This document shows, piece after piece, positions 48,440 to 57,281 of a stretch of DNA of 64,000 bases. The DNA comes from JACVRW01 sp963739095 (GTDB lineage Bacteria; Actinomycetota; Thermoleophilia; Solirubrobacterales; Thermoleophilaceae). The number at the start of each line of letters is the position of its first letter. Within the stretch, counting starts at the first letter, position 1. The DNA is taken from contig CAVTZF010000018.1 of the NCBI GenBank assembly GCA_963739095.1, positions 124,001-188,000 on the forward strand, read 5' to 3'. The position numbers and the translations under genes are program-made. The notes under the pieces are model-generated. The model saw only the letters and a program-made list of their open reading frames with translations. It had not been told where the DNA came from and searched no databases.

Positions 48440-49561
48440 TCAGGCGTCGAGCAGCGCGGCCGTGACCGCCAGGGCCAGCTCGGCACGCGTGCGCAGCGAC
48501 GCCGCACTCACCCACTCGTGCGGCGCGTGCGCGCCGCCGCCGCGTGGCCCGAGGCCGTCCAGCGTGACCGCGATCCCACCCGCCGCGACGTGGCTCGCGT
48601 CGCTTGCGCCGCCCCGCTCGGAGGCCACGATCGGGCGCCCGAGCCGCTCTGCCGCCGCGGCGAGCAGGTCCGCCGTGGCGGCGCGCGAGTCCATGCCCGG
48701 CCAGGCGCGCACGAGCGACGTCTCGAGCCGTACTCCCTCGTGGTCGTCGGGCATCGCGGCCAGCACCGGGTCGAAGGCCTCGAGCCGGTCGGCGCGCAGG
48801 TCGCAGACGAGCTCGCCGGCCGCGGGCACGACGTTGAACGCGTCCCCCGAGCGCAGGATCGTCGGCACAGCCGTCAGCCGGTCGGGGCCACCCGGGTCGC
48901 TCGCGGCGGCGACCCGCTCCGCTGCGGCGGCCAGCGCCAGCAGCGCGTTGCGGCCTCGCTGCGGCGCCGAGCCCGAGTGCGCCGGTCGCCCCTGCGCCTC
49001 CACCCGCAGCGTCCCCGCCGCCTTGCGCTTGACGATCACGGCCTCGTCGCCGTCCTGCGTGCGCTCGCCGGCCTCGAAGCAGAGACAGGCGTCGAAGCCC
49101 ACGAACTGCTCGATGTGCGCGAACCCGGACGTCCGCCACTCCTCGTCGTTGACGAGCAGGACGGCGACCTCGCGGTAGAGCTCGGACCGCGGCGCCAGCT
49201 CGCGCATCAGCCCCAGAGCGAGCGCCACGCCGCCCTTCATGTCGATGGTGCCGGAGCCCGTGAGGCGGTCGCCCTCGCGCTCGAGCGGCCGGTGCGCGGC
49301 GTGGGCGACGACCGTGTCCAGGTGGCCGAGCAGCAGCACGCGCTTCGTCCCGCTGCCGCGCAGGCGCCCGCACAGGTCGGGGGCGTAGCCCGCGGTCGAG
49401 CAGGGAGGCCGCTCCACCTCGGCCTCGGGCGGCAGGAACGCCGTTGCGAGCGCGGCGCACTCCTCGGCGCCGGCGACGTCGCCCGAGGGCGAAGAGACCC
49501 CCACGAGCGCCTCCAGCTCACGCTCGGCCACCAGCGCCAGGCGGGCCGCGGAGTCGATCAC
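48440..49561 (-). CDS. M20-family metallopeptidase (carboxypeptidase G2 / ArgE type)
   Basis: About 373 aa from GTG 49561. Metal and catalytic residues are in LLLGHLDTVV (first His and catalytic Asp), SGTIDMKGGVAL (bridging Asp) and LLVNDEEWRTSG (catalytic Glu and metal Glu); the last ligand His is in PHEWVS near the C-terminus. A dimerisation (lid) domain is inserted at about 175-290. It hydrolyses an acyl-amino acid or a glutamyl/peptide amide. Its start overlaps the GNAT stop (GTGA), and gcvT follows 52 nt downstream. Confidence 0.88.
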   Translation of the reverse strand: MIDSAARLALVAERELEALVGVSSPSGDVAGAEECAALATAFLPPEAEVERPPCSTAGYAPDLCGRLRGSGTKRVLLLGHLDTVVAHAAHRPLEREGDRLTGSGTIDMKGGVALALGLMRELAPRSELYREVAVLLVNDEEWRTSGFAHIEQFVGFDACLCFEAGERTQDGDEAVIVKRKAAGTLRVEAQGRPAHSGSAPQRGRNALLALAAAAERVAAASDPGGPDRLTAVPTILRSGDAFNVVPAAGELVCDLRADRLEAFDPVLAAMPDDHEGVRLETSLVRAWPGMDSRAATADLLAAAAERLGRPIVASERGGASDASHVAAGGIAVTLDGLGPRGGGAHAPHEWVSAASLRTRAELALAVTAALLDA

Positions 49562-49950
49562 GAGCCTGCGCGGCCGACCGGCTGCGCGAAGTGGTAGCTC
49601 GTGATGCGCAGACCGGTGTTGAAGTAGAGCCGGTGGGCGTCCTCGCGTTCGGGCCCGACCCCGGAATCGAGGTGAAGCTGGCCGCAGCCAAGCCGCTCCG
49701 CCTCGGCCGCGCACCATTCGAGCAGCGCGCGCCCGTGGCCGCGCCGGCGGCCGTCCGGATGGGTCGAGAGGTCGTCGACGTACAGACAGTCGCCCCAGGC
49801 GAGGTTGTGGATCACGCGGAAGCCGGCCACGGCGACGCAACGCCCGTCCTCGAAGGCGCCAACGAGCCGGTAGCCCTCGGGCCGCTGGACCTCGTCGACG
49901 CGCTTGACGAAGGCGGCCTCGTCCTCGTGGTGGGTGCGCAGCTCGCGCAT
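49558..49950 (-). CDS. GNAT-family N-acetyltransferase
   Basis: From ATG 49950 the protein is 130 aa with the acetyl-CoA loop STHPDGRRRGHGRALLEWCA and the strand LYVDDL before it. The frame stays open upstream and reads TEILPPATALAFEAMREL, which looks like the missing first helix of the domain, but only a CTG start is available there, so initiation may be non-standard or the ATG form is the real one. It lies 58 nt after ftsZ and overlaps the M20 gene. The acetylated substrate is unknown. Confidence 0.8.
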   Translation of the reverse strand: MRELRTHHEDEAAFVKRVDEVQRPEGYRLVGAFEDGRCVAVAGFRVIHNLAWGDCLYVDDLSTHPDGRRRGHGRALLEWCAAEAERLGCGQLHLDSGVGPEREDAHRLYFNTGLRITSYHFAQPVGRAGS

Positions 49951-50008
49951 CGCCTCGAAGGCGAGCGCCGTGGCCGGCGGAAGGATCTCTGTCAGGCCCT
50001 CAGGAACT

Positions 50009-51097
50009 TCAGTCCCTCAGGAAGGACGGCACGTCGATCTCGTCGTCGGAGATCTCGAGCGACGCGCGCTGGCCCTCGTCCATCTTGACGTCACGCCGGC
50101 GCGGCTCGCGGCGCCTGCCGGTCGAGTCCTCGGTGAAGAGCGCCTGACGGCTCGCGCGCTCGAAGCCGGTGGCGATCACCGTGACGCGCACGCTGTCGGC
50201 CATGGCGTCGTCGACGACAGCCCCGAAGATGATGTTCGAGTTCTGGTCGGCAGCCGACTGGATGATCTCGGCCGCCTCGTTGACCTCGAACAGGCCCAGG
50301 TCGCTGCCGCCCGTGATGTTCAGCAGGATCCCGGTGGCGCCCTCGACGGACTGCTCGAGCAACGGGCTCGACACGGCGTTCTTCGCCGCCTCGCCCGCGC
50401 GGTTCTCGCCGGCAGCCTCGCCGATTCCCATGAGGGCCGAGCCGGCGTCCTGCATGATCGTCCGCACGTCGGCGAAGTCGAGGTTGATCAACCCCGGGGT
50501 CGTGATCAGGTCGGTGATGCCCTGGACACCCTGGCCGAGCACGTTGTCGGCCTCCCGGAACGCCTCGAGGATGCTCGTCCGGCGCTCGACGACCGCCAGC
50601 AGCTTCTCGTTCGGGATCACGATCATCGTGTCCACCTGCTCGCGCAGGCGGTCGATGCCGTCGACGGCCTGGCGCATCCGCTGGGTGCCCTCGAAGTCGA
50701 ACGGCTTCGTGACCACGCCGACGGTCAGCGCGCCGACCTCCTGCTTCGACACCTCGGCGATCACGGGCGCGGCGCCGGTACCGGTGCCGCCACCCTCGCC
50801 GGCGGTGACGAAGACCATGTCCGCGCCCTTCAGCGCCTCCTTGATCTCGTCGCGGCTCTCGTTCGCCGCTCCGTAGCCGACCTCCGGGTTGGCGCCGGCT
50901 CCGAGCCCGCGCGTGAGCTGATCGCCGATCTGGAGCTTGATGTCGGCATCGCACATCTGGAGCGCCTGCGCGTCGGTGTTCACGGCGATGAACTCGACGC
51001 CCTTGAGGCCGGCGTCCACCATGCGGTTGACGGCATTCGTGCCGCCGCCGCCGATACCGACGACCTTTATTACCGCGAGGTAACTGCCCGTGTCCAT
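50009..51097 (-). CDS. ftsZ: Cell division protein FtsZ
   Basis: The 362-aa tubulin homologue has the GTP-binding T1 loop VVGIGGGGTNAVNRMV (about 12-27), the tubulin signature GGGTGTG (102-108) and the T7 catalytic loop LINLDFADVRTIM. The conserved C-terminal peptide, DEIDVPSFLRD, should bind membrane tethers such as SepF, since ftsA is absent. It has its own consensus-like promoter and a ~100-nt leader containing a hairpin. It is the most downstream division gene of the cluster. Confidence 0.98.
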   Translation of the reverse strand: MDTGSYLAVIKVVGIGGGGTNAVNRMVDAGLKGVEFIAVNTDAQALQMCDADIKLQIGDQLTRGLGAGANPEVGYGAANESRDEIKEALKGADMVFVTAGEGGGTGTGAAPVIAEVSKQEVGALTVGVVTKPFDFEGTQRMRQAVDGIDRLREQVDTMIVIPNEKLLAVVERRTSILEAFREADNVLGQGVQGITDLITTPGLINLDFADVRTIMQDAGSALMGIGEAAGENRAGEAAKNAVSSPLLEQSVEGATGILLNITGGSDLGLFEVNEAAEIIQSAADQNSNIIFGAVVDDAMADSVRVTVIATGFERASRQALFTEDSTGRRREPRRRDVKMDEGQRASLEISDDEIDVPSFLRD

Positions 51098-51124
51098 GGA
51101 GTCTCCCGTCCGGCTTGGCCGCAA

Positions 51125-51145
51125 GCACTCGGCTCGGCCGAGTGC
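51125..51145 (-). repeat. Hairpin repeat, copy 2 (in the ftsZ 5' UTR)
   Basis: On the minus strand GCACTCGG-CCGAG-CCGAGTGC then TTGCG, 28 nt before the ftsZ start. It matches the plus-strand hairpin at 31502-31522 except for one loop base. Transcription from the promoter at 51203-51232 would place it in the ftsZ mRNA leader. Confidence 0.65.
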
Positions 51146-51202
51146 GGCGGATCCGATAACTCAAGCGATCATCGAGGGTTTCACGAATCCCGCAAAGACC
51201 GC

Positions 51203-51232
51203 ACTGTAGGCGGCATTCGCCGAAAGTGTCAA
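51203..51232 (-). promoter_or_regulatory. Promoter of ftsZ
   Basis: On the minus strand TTGACA (51232-51227) and TACAGT (51208-51203) are 18 bp apart, close to the sigma-70/SigA consensus. The start site would be near 51197, giving a leader of about 100 nt. Confidence 0.7.
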
Positions 51233-51261
51233 CCATCCTCGCAACAAATCCTGCACAATAG

Positions 51262-51282
51262 CCCTCGAGCAAAGGTCGAGGG
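51262..51282 (-). terminator. Possible terminator or attenuator after ftsQ
   Basis: CCCTCGA and TCGAGGG form a 7-bp stem with a 7-nt loop, 30 nt after the ftsQ stop on the minus strand. The following sequence (CTATTGTG) is only weakly T-rich, so intrinsic termination may be partial. Confidence 0.35.
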
Positions 51283-51312
51283 TTGAGCCAAGTCTCGACG
51301 ATGGGTTGAGGG

Positions 51313-52317
51313 TTACGGAGAGGGCGGCGCGCCCGTCCCGCCGGCCACTCCCTGGGCCGGTGCGGCGGGTGTCTGAGGCTCAGCGGGCGTCGTCGGCGCC
51401 GCCGTCGCCGGCGGTGTCGTCGGCACCGTCGCGGGCGGCGTGGGCGTGGTCGCCCCCGTCGCCGCTGCCGCCGGGTCGATGGTCACCGTGCCCGTCGAGG
51501 GAGCGATCGGCGTACCCGCCGGAGCCACCGGGGTGACGCTGCCGGCCGGCAGGCCGCCCGCGGCTGGCCGGCCGGGCAGGCGCACGTCGATGTAGGTGGC
51601 GCCCTCGGAGTCGGGATCCGCGAGCACGCGCGTGGCCGCGATCCACTTCGCCTCCGCGCGCCTCCCGTCGCCGAAGATCAGCTCGGGACCCTCGTGGAGC
51701 TCGACGACGATGCCGTCCTCCTTGCGCGCGGTGATCACCTCGATACGGGAGCGCATTGGGGCCGGCGCGGCGCCCGCCACGCGCGCGGCGTGCAGCGCGG
51801 CCGAGCTCGACAGGCGCTGGCCGCGGGCCGTCACCTCCGTATCGATCGCCGGGAGCCGGCCCTCGACCGGCATCCCGCGCAGGATCGTGCCGTCGCCCGC
51901 CACCGGCACCTCGTCGCCGTTCAGCTGGACGAGCGCGGCCGGGTGGTGCTCGATCACGCGGATCCTGAGGCCGTGGGGGAAATCGGGGCTGATCTCGAGC
52001 CCGCGCACGACCGGATAGTGCGCAACCGCCTGCTCGAGCAGCTCGCGGTCCACGTTCAGCGTCGTCATCGTCTGGCCGGCGCTCGTGAGCGCGGCGCGCA
52101 CGCGCTCCGCGTCCTTGGTAGTGAGCCCGCTGACCTTGACGTCCTCGACGGCGACGAACGACGAGTCCCGCAGCCAGAAGCGGTAGCCGGCCGCCAGCAC
52201 GACGGCGAGCAGCGTCAGGATGACCAGCCAGAGGCGCAGCCGCGGACCGGGCATCCGCAGCGACAGCGCCGGCCGCGGAAGCCTGCGGCGCCCGATGGCG
52301 GCCGCCGCGCCCCTCAC
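51313..52317 (-). CDS. ftsQ: Cell division protein FtsQ with long Pro/Thr/Ala tail
   Basis: About 334 aa from GTG 52317. A basic cytoplasmic head is followed by one membrane helix (LWLVILTLLAVVLAAGYRFW, about 27-46), a POTRA domain (FVAVEDVKVSGLTTKDAERV onward) and the FtsQ/DivIB domain (GLRIRVIEHHPAALVQLNGD). The last ~85 residues, from about 250, are a low-complexity tail of Pro, Thr, Ala and Gly outside the membrane, unusual in length. FtsQ scaffolds FtsB and FtsL at the divisome. Its start overlaps the murB stop (GTGA). Confidence 0.9.
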   Translation of the reverse strand: MRGAAAAIGRRRLPRPALSLRMPGPRLRLWLVILTLLAVVLAAGYRFWLRDSSFVAVEDVKVSGLTTKDAERVRAALTSAGQTMTTLNVDRELLEQAVAHYPVVRGLEISPDFPHGLRIRVIEHHPAALVQLNGDEVPVAGDGTILRGMPVEGRLPAIDTEVTARGQRLSSSAALHAARVAGAAPAPMRSRIEVITARKEDGIVVELHEGPELIFGDGRRAEAKWIAATRVLADPDSEGATYIDVRLPGRPAAGGLPAGSVTPVAPAGTPIAPSTGTVTIDPAAAATGATTPTPPATVPTTPPATAAPTTPAEPQTPAAPAQGVAGGTGAPPSP

Positions 52318-53225
52318 GCGGCGCCCCAGAGCGGGGTCGTGTCGACCTCGCCGAGGAACTGCACCTCGGGTTCGAGCTCGACCCCGAAGCGCTCGCGCAC
52401 GCGCCGCCGCCCCTCCCCCATCAGCGCGATCACGTCCGCGGTGGTGGCGTCGCCCATGTTCTCCACGAAGTTGGCGTGCTTCTCGGAGAAGCGCGCGCCG
52501 CCGACCGCGAGGCCGCGGCAACCCGCCTCGTCGAGCAGCACGCCGGCGCTCCTGCCCTCGGCGCGCGGGTCCTCGGGGTTCTTGAAGGTCGACCCGAAGG
52601 TCTTGATTCCCGACGGCTGGGCGGCGCGGCGCGCCGCGCGCATCTCGGCGAGCGTCCCCTTGACCGCGTCCGGCTCGGCCGGGCTGAGCGCGAACGAGGC
52701 GCGCGCCACGATCTCGCGCGGCTCGAGGTTCGAGCGCCGGTAGCTGAAGCCGAGCTCGTCAGGGCTGCGGCGCTCACCGCCGTGCGGCGTCTCGATCTCG
52801 ACCCACTCGAGCACGCGCGCGAGGTCACCCCCATAGGCGTTGGCGTTCATCTTGACCGCGCCGCCGACGGTCCCGGGGATGTTGACCCCGAACTCGAGCC
52901 CGCTGAGGCCCTCGCGCGCCGCGAAGGCGGCGGCCTGCGGCAGGCGCGCGCCGCCGCCGCACAGGAGGCGGTCGCCGTCGCGCTCGATCGTGGCCAGCGA
53001 GCCGTTCAGCTTGATCACAAGTCCCCGAAAGCCTTCATCCGCTACGAGGAGGTTCGATCCTGAGCCGACCACTCCTACCTCGATCTCGTCATGCTCGGCC
53101 CAGGCGAGCAGCTCCTCGAGCGCCTCGACCGTGTCCGGACGCGCGTAGTGGTCAGCGTGGCCGCCGGTGCGCACGGTGGTCAGGCGCGCGAGCGGGAAAT
53201 TGTCCGATACGGAGGCGGGCTTCAC
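52314..53225 (-). CDS. murB: UDP-N-acetylenolpyruvoylglucosamine reductase
   Basis: The 303-aa flavoenzyme has VGSGSNLLVADEGFRGLVIKL (FAD-binding), LEFGVNIPGTVGGAVKMNANAYGG (substrate/FAD) and the catalytic segment TFGSTFKNPEDPRAEGRSAG with the proton-donor Ser. It reduces the enolpyruvyl group to give UDP-MurNAc. GTG 53225 overlaps murC (GTGA). Confidence 0.94.
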   Translation of the reverse strand: MKPASVSDNFPLARLTTVRTGGHADHYARPDTVEALEELLAWAEHDEIEVGVVGSGSNLLVADEGFRGLVIKLNGSLATIERDGDRLLCGGGARLPQAAAFAAREGLSGLEFGVNIPGTVGGAVKMNANAYGGDLARVLEWVEIETPHGGERRSPDELGFSYRRSNLEPREIVARASFALSPAEPDAVKGTLAEMRAARRAAQPSGIKTFGSTFKNPEDPRAEGRSAGVLLDEAGCRGLAVGGARFSEKHANFVENMGDATTADVIALMGEGRRRVRERFGVELEPEVQFLGEVDTTPLWGAA

Positions 53226-54559
53226 TCCACGAGCTCCTTCGCCAGCCGATCCACGTCTCCCGCCCCGAGCGTCAGCAGCAGATCGCCCTCGCGGAGCTCC
53301 GAGCGCAGCATGCGCGCCGCATCCGCCATCTGCGGCAGCCACCAGACCGGCCTGCCGCCGGCTGCGTCGGACGCCGCGCCCGCCACGAGCAGGCCGCTCA
53401 CGCCCGGGAAGTCCTCTGCGCGCTCGCGGGCCGGGTAGATGTCGAGCACCACAACGACGTCGGCGAGCGCGAGCGCCCGTCCGAACTCCCGCGCGAGCAT
53501 GCGCGTGCGCGAGTAGAGGTGCGGCTGGAAGCAGGCCACGAGCCGTCTCGGCGCGAGCGTGCGCGCGGCCTCCAGGGTGGCGCGCACCTCCGTCGGATGA
53601 TGGGCGTAGTCGTCGTAGACGAGAGCGCCTGATGACGTGCGGCCGTGCTCCTCGAAGCGCCGCCCCGCGCCCGTGAAGGCGGCGAGCGCGGGGCCGGCCT
53701 CCGTCGGCTCGAGCCCTGCCGCACGGCAGGAGGCGAGCGCCGCCAGCGCGTTCAGGACGTTGTGGCGCCCAGGGACGCGCAGCTCAACCTCCGCGCCCTC
53801 GACGCTGAAGCGCGACCCGCCCGGGTGCAGGCGGAGCTCGCGGGCCTCGAGGTCGCCGGAGTCGATGCCGAAGCTGACCGAGCGCCCGGCGGCGGCGAAA
53901 GCGGTCAGGTCCGGGCCGAGCACGCGCAGCCCGGCGGGCTCGGCGAACTCGGCGAAGGCGTCCTCGAGCGCGAGCACGCTCGGGTAGGTCGCGTGGTGGT
54001 CGAGCTCGACGTTGGTGATCACGGCGACATCGCGCGCCAGCTTGAGGAAGGAGCGATCGGACTCGTCCGCCTCGATCACGGCCCACTCACCCGCGCCCCA
54101 GGCCGCGTTCGTGCCCGCGGCGCGCAGCTCGCCGCCGATCAGGAAGGCCGGCTCGCGGCCGCACTCGAGCAGCGCCAGCGCGGTCATCGACGCCGTCGTC
54201 GTCTTCCCGTGCGTCCCACCCACGGCGATGGTCCGCTTCATGCGCGAAAGCTCGCCGAGCAGGTCGCCGCGGTGCAGGATCGTCGCCCCCGCGGCGCGCG
54301 CGGCGGTGAGCTCGGGGTTGTCGTCCGGGATCGCCGTAGAGACGACGACCTCCGCCTCGGCCGGCAGGTTCGCCGAGTTGTGGCCGAGCGTCGGCTCGAT
54401 GCGCGCGGCGCGGAGCTGCTCCCAGTAGGACGACTCGGCGCGGTCCGAGCCGGTGACGGTCGCGCCGAGCTGGCGCGCGACGAGCGCGAGGCCGCTCATG
54501 CCGGCCCCGCCGATCCCTATGAAGTGGAGGCTGCGCCCCTCGAACGGCCCGCTCGGCAT
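53222..54559 (-). CDS. murC: UDP-N-acetylmuramate-L-alanine ligase
   Basis: The 445-aa Mur ligase has the N-terminal UDP-binding loop FIGIGGAGMSGLALVARQ (about 13-30), P-loop AVGGTHGKTTTASMTALAL (about 110) and the C-terminal ligase domain with YDDYAHHPTEVRATLEA. It adds the first amino acid, L-Ala, to UDP-MurNAc. It overlaps murB; 400 bp of repeat-bearing DNA separates it from murG. Confidence 0.95.
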   Translation of the reverse strand: MPSGPFEGRSLHFIGIGGAGMSGLALVARQLGATVTGSDRAESSYWEQLRAARIEPTLGHNSANLPAEAEVVVSTAIPDDNPELTAARAAGATILHRGDLLGELSRMKRTIAVGGTHGKTTTASMTALALLECGREPAFLIGGELRAAGTNAAWGAGEWAVIEADESDRSFLKLARDVAVITNVELDHHATYPSVLALEDAFAEFAEPAGLRVLGPDLTAFAAAGRSVSFGIDSGDLEARELRLHPGGSRFSVEGAEVELRVPGRHNVLNALAALASCRAAGLEPTEAGPALAAFTGAGRRFEEHGRTSSGALVYDDYAHHPTEVRATLEAARTLAPRRLVACFQPHLYSRTRMLAREFGRALALADVVVVLDIYPARERAEDFPGVSGLLVAGAASDAAGGRPVWWLPQMADAARMLRSELREGDLLLTLGAGDVDRLAKELVE

Positions 54560-54597
54560 GGCGCCTGACGTTAACCGTCAGAGGCGCCCCGCCGCAC

Positions 54598-54723
54598 GAA
54601 CCCACCGCCACCGTGGCAACTGGCTGTCGTCACACGACACCAAGAAGCCCCGGTGACCCCTACGTTGCCGACTTGGTGGTCCCAGAGACCATCAATCCGG
54701 CAACGTGCGGAGTAGCCGGACGG
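54598..54723. repeat. 125-bp direct repeat, copy 1
   Basis: Copy 1 is 126 bp and differs from copy 2 by one extra C in a C-run (54657-54660). It contains a long imperfect hairpin: outer arms ACGTTGCCG (54662-54670) and CGGCAACGT (54698-54706), inner arms TTGGTGGTC (54673-54681) and GACCATCAA (54687-54695), loop CCAGA; and a shorter one, TGTCGT-CAC-ACGACA, upstream. Confidence 0.85.
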
Positions 54724-54823
54724 GTGGAACACCGAAATCCACCCCTTTATCGCCAAGCTCCAGCGGACCCGGCGCGGCCACGAGGTGTGGGCCGCGTCCC
54801 GCCACGCCCCGCCATGGCCGCCG

Positions 54824-54948
54824 GAACCCACCGCCACCGTGGCAACTGGCTGTCGTCACACGACACCAAGAAGCCCCGGTGACCCTACGTTGCCGACTTG
54901 GTGGTCCCAGAGACCATCAATCCGGCAACGTGCGGAGTAGCCGGACGG
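54824..54948. repeat. 125-bp direct repeat, copy 2
   Basis: Copy 2 ends 10 bp from the murG stop codon and carries the same two hairpins (outer arms at 54887-54895 and 54923-54931). On the minus strand it would be the first structure transcribed after murG, so it could act as a terminator or mRNA end. Confidence 0.85.
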
Positions 54949-54958
54949 CTCACGACCC

Positions 54959-56026
54959 CTAGACCAGCGCGAGCAGCTCGTCGGCGATGCGCTCGGCGGC
55001 GTCGGGGCGGGCGGCGGCGCGGGCGGCCTTCGACATGTCGGCCATGCGCTGCGGCGCCCCGAGCAGCGCGGCGACCTCGCGCGCGAGCCGCGGGCCGTCG
55101 AGCTCGTCGTCGGGCACGACGACAGCCGCTCCGGCCTGCTCCATGTACCGCGCGTTGAGGGTCTGGTGGTCGGCCGTGGCGTGCGGATAGGGAACGAGGA
55201 TCGCCGGCAGGCCGACGGCGGCCAGCTCGAGCACGGAGCCCCCCGCGCGCGACGCCACGAGGTCGGCGGCCGCGAGCGCGTCCGCGAACGGCTCGATGTA
55301 CGGGAGCAGACGGTAGTGCGGCGGCGAGCCGAGCTCGTCGAGCCGGGCGCGCAGCTCGTCGTAGTCGCGGCGCCCGCAGGCGTGCAACACCGAACACGGC
55401 GCGGCGGCCCCGAACGCGTCGAGGGCGGCGTGGTTGAGGCGGCGCGCGCCGAGCGAGCCGCCGAACACGAGCAGGCACTGGGCGGCCGGGTCGAGGTCGA
55501 AGCGCTCGCGGGCCGCGGCCCGGTCGGCCTCGCCCGTGGCGGCCGGCAGCGGGCGCCCGGTCAGGAGATAGCGCGGACCGTCGCGGCCCGGGACCGGAAA
55601 CGCCAGGCATACGCGCGCCGAGAGCGGTGCGAGCAGCCGGTTCGTGACCCCCAGGTGGCTGTCGGCCTCGGTCAGCACGATCGGCAGCCGCAGCGAGCGC
55701 GCCGCCAGCCCCACAGGGCCCGACACGTAGCCACCGCCGCCCATGACCGCGTCCGCGCCCACCCGCTTCAGCAGCCGGCGCGCGCGGAAGGTCGCGCCGG
55801 CGGCGAGCAGCAGCGCGCGAGCGGCGCGCAGTACGTTGCTGCGGTCGATCCCGGTCACGTGAAGCTGGTGGAGCGGGTAGCCGGCCGCCGGCACCAGCTC
55901 CGCCTCGGCACGGTCGCCGCCGATGAACTCCACCTCGACGCCGCGCCCGCGCAGCACGTCGGCCACCGCCAGCGCGGGGACGACGTGGCCGGCGGTCCCG
56001 CCCGCGGCGATCACCACCTTGGCCAT
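54959..56026 (-). CDS. murG: UDP-GlcNAc:lipid I N-acetylglucosaminyltransferase
   Basis: The 355-aa glycosyltransferase (GT28) starts MAKVVIAAGGTAGHVVPALA with the lipid I-binding G-loop, then MGGGGYVSGPVGLAARSL and, in the C-terminal UDP-GlcNAc domain, VFGGSLGARRLNHAALDAF and ASRAGGSVLELAAVGLPAILVPYPHATADHQTLNA. It converts lipid I to lipid II at the membrane face. It lies 13 nt after ftsW. Confidence 0.96.
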   Translation of the reverse strand: MAKVVIAAGGTAGHVVPALAVADVLRGRGVEVEFIGGDRAEAELVPAAGYPLHQLHVTGIDRSNVLRAARALLLAAGATFRARRLLKRVGADAVMGGGGYVSGPVGLAARSLRLPIVLTEADSHLGVTNRLLAPLSARVCLAFPVPGRDGPRYLLTGRPLPAATGEADRAAARERFDLDPAAQCLLVFGGSLGARRLNHAALDAFGAAAPCSVLHACGRRDYDELRARLDELGSPPHYRLLPYIEPFADALAAADLVASRAGGSVLELAAVGLPAILVPYPHATADHQTLNARYMEQAGAAVVVPDDELDGPRLAREVAALLGAPQRMADMSKAARAAARPDAAERIADELLALV

Positions 56027-56039
56027 GAGCCCTCCGCGC

Positions 56040-57251
56040 TCAGCGCGCGGCGCGGGCGGTCCGCGCGCGCCGCGGCTCGCGCCCCTCGGCGCCGCCCTCG
56101 ACGGCGTGCAGGTCGGGCCTGCGGCCGCGCTTCCCGGCCTCGCCGCCCGTGGCCGCCACACCCATCAGCAGCCCCATCGCTGCCAGCAGCACGATCAGGT
56201 TCGAGCTCCCGTAGGAGATGAACGGCAGCGGCACGCCGGTGAGCGGCATCATCCCGAGCACGGCGAAGAAGTTGAGCGTCGCCTGGCACAGGATCAGCGA
56301 CGTGATCCCCGTCGCCAGCAGCTTCGAGTAGGAGTCGCGCGCGAGCTTCGCGGTGCGCAGCCCGGCGTAGCCGATCATCCCGTACAGGATCAGCAGAGCG
56401 AGGATGCCGATCAGCCCGAGCTCCTCGCCGATGATCGCCAGGATCATGTCCGTATGCGCCTCGGGCAGATAGAAGATCTTCTGGACCGACTCGCCCAGGC
56501 CCACCCCGAAGAAGCCGCCCGAGCCGATCGCCGTGAGCGCCTGCACCGCTTGGAAGCCGGAGTCGCCCGCATCGGCGAACGGGTCGAGGAACGCCGTCAG
56601 CCGCTCGCGCCGGTAGGGCTCGGCGATCGCGAGCAGCAGCGCCAGGCCGGCGAGTGAGCCGGCAATCATCGCGAGGTTGCGGATCGGGGTGCCCGCCGCC
56701 ACGAGCAGGGCGCCGATCGAGAAGCACACGACCATCGCCGTGCCCATGTCGGGCTGCTTCATGAGAAGCGCGCAGGCGGCGCCCACCACGAGCAGCAGCG
56801 GCTTGAAGAGGCCGCCCACCGTCAGCACCGAGCGCGGCCGTGCGGCGAGGACCTGCGCCGCGTACAGGATCAACGAGACCTTCAGCAACTCGGAGGGCTG
56901 GAACTGGAGCGGGCCGGCGCCGAGCCAGCGCGTCGCACCGTTCACGGTCACGCCGATGCCCGGCAGCATCACCGCAACGGTGAGCGCGAACGAGACGACG
57001 AGCAGGATCGGCGTGAGGCCCTTGATCAGCTTCAGCCCGTGGCGCGCCGCGAAGTGCATGGCCACCAGCCCGATCAGGCCGAGCAGCACGTAGCGCTTGA
57101 GGTAGTACGAGGCGTCGCCCGTGCCCGACAGGAGTGATTCCGCCGAGCTCGCCGAATAGACCATCACGGCCCCGCCCGCCAGGAGGCACAGGGTCGCGGT
57201 GTAGAGGATCGAGTACTCGATCGGGCGCTTCGGGCGGCGGCGGCGAGCCAT
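56040..57251 (-). CDS. ftsW: Lipid II polymerase FtsW (SEDS family)
   Basis: The 403-aa protein has about ten membrane helices and the SEDS signatures WLGAGPLQFQPSELLKVSLI (about 128) and MPLTGVPLPFISYGSSNLIV near the end; AHTDMILAIIGEELGLIGIL carries the conserved E/D region of the active site. It polymerises septal glycan with a class B penicillin-binding protein, which is not encoded in this window. The C-terminal ~40 residues are a basic cytoplasmic tail. Confidence 0.95.
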   Translation of the reverse strand: MARRRRPKRPIEYSILYTATLCLLAGGAVMVYSASSAESLLSGTGDASYYLKRYVLLGLIGLVAMHFAARHGLKLIKGLTPILLVVSFALTVAVMLPGIGVTVNGATRWLGAGPLQFQPSELLKVSLILYAAQVLAARPRSVLTVGGLFKPLLLVVGAACALLMKQPDMGTAMVVCFSIGALLVAAGTPIRNLAMIAGSLAGLALLLAIAEPYRRERLTAFLDPFADAGDSGFQAVQALTAIGSGGFFGVGLGESVQKIFYLPEAHTDMILAIIGEELGLIGILALLILYGMIGYAGLRTAKLARDSYSKLLATGITSLILCQATLNFFAVLGMMPLTGVPLPFISYGSSNLIVLLAAMGLLMGVAATGGEAGKRGRRPDLHAVEGGAEGREPRRARTARAAR

Positions 57252-57281
57252 CCGGACGTTCTTCTACGCCGGCCCCCGGAA

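Larger units (their letters stand above)
54560..54958. other. 399-bp gene-free gap between murG and murC holding a duplicated element
   Basis: The gap interrupts an otherwise tight cluster. About 250 of its 399 bp are two near-identical direct repeats (54598-54723 and 54824-54948) with 100 bp of unique sequence between. Several short open frames cross it in both directions but follow the repeat and have no start signals or recognisable domains. A small inverted repeat (CTGAC/GTCAG around GTTAAC) lies next to the murC start at 54565-54581. Confidence 0.75.

Noticed and set aside
54571..54837. 88-residue minus-strand open frame in the murC-murG gap
   Set aside because: It follows the duplicated repeat, has no start signal or recognisable domain, and its mirror frame on the other strand is equally open.
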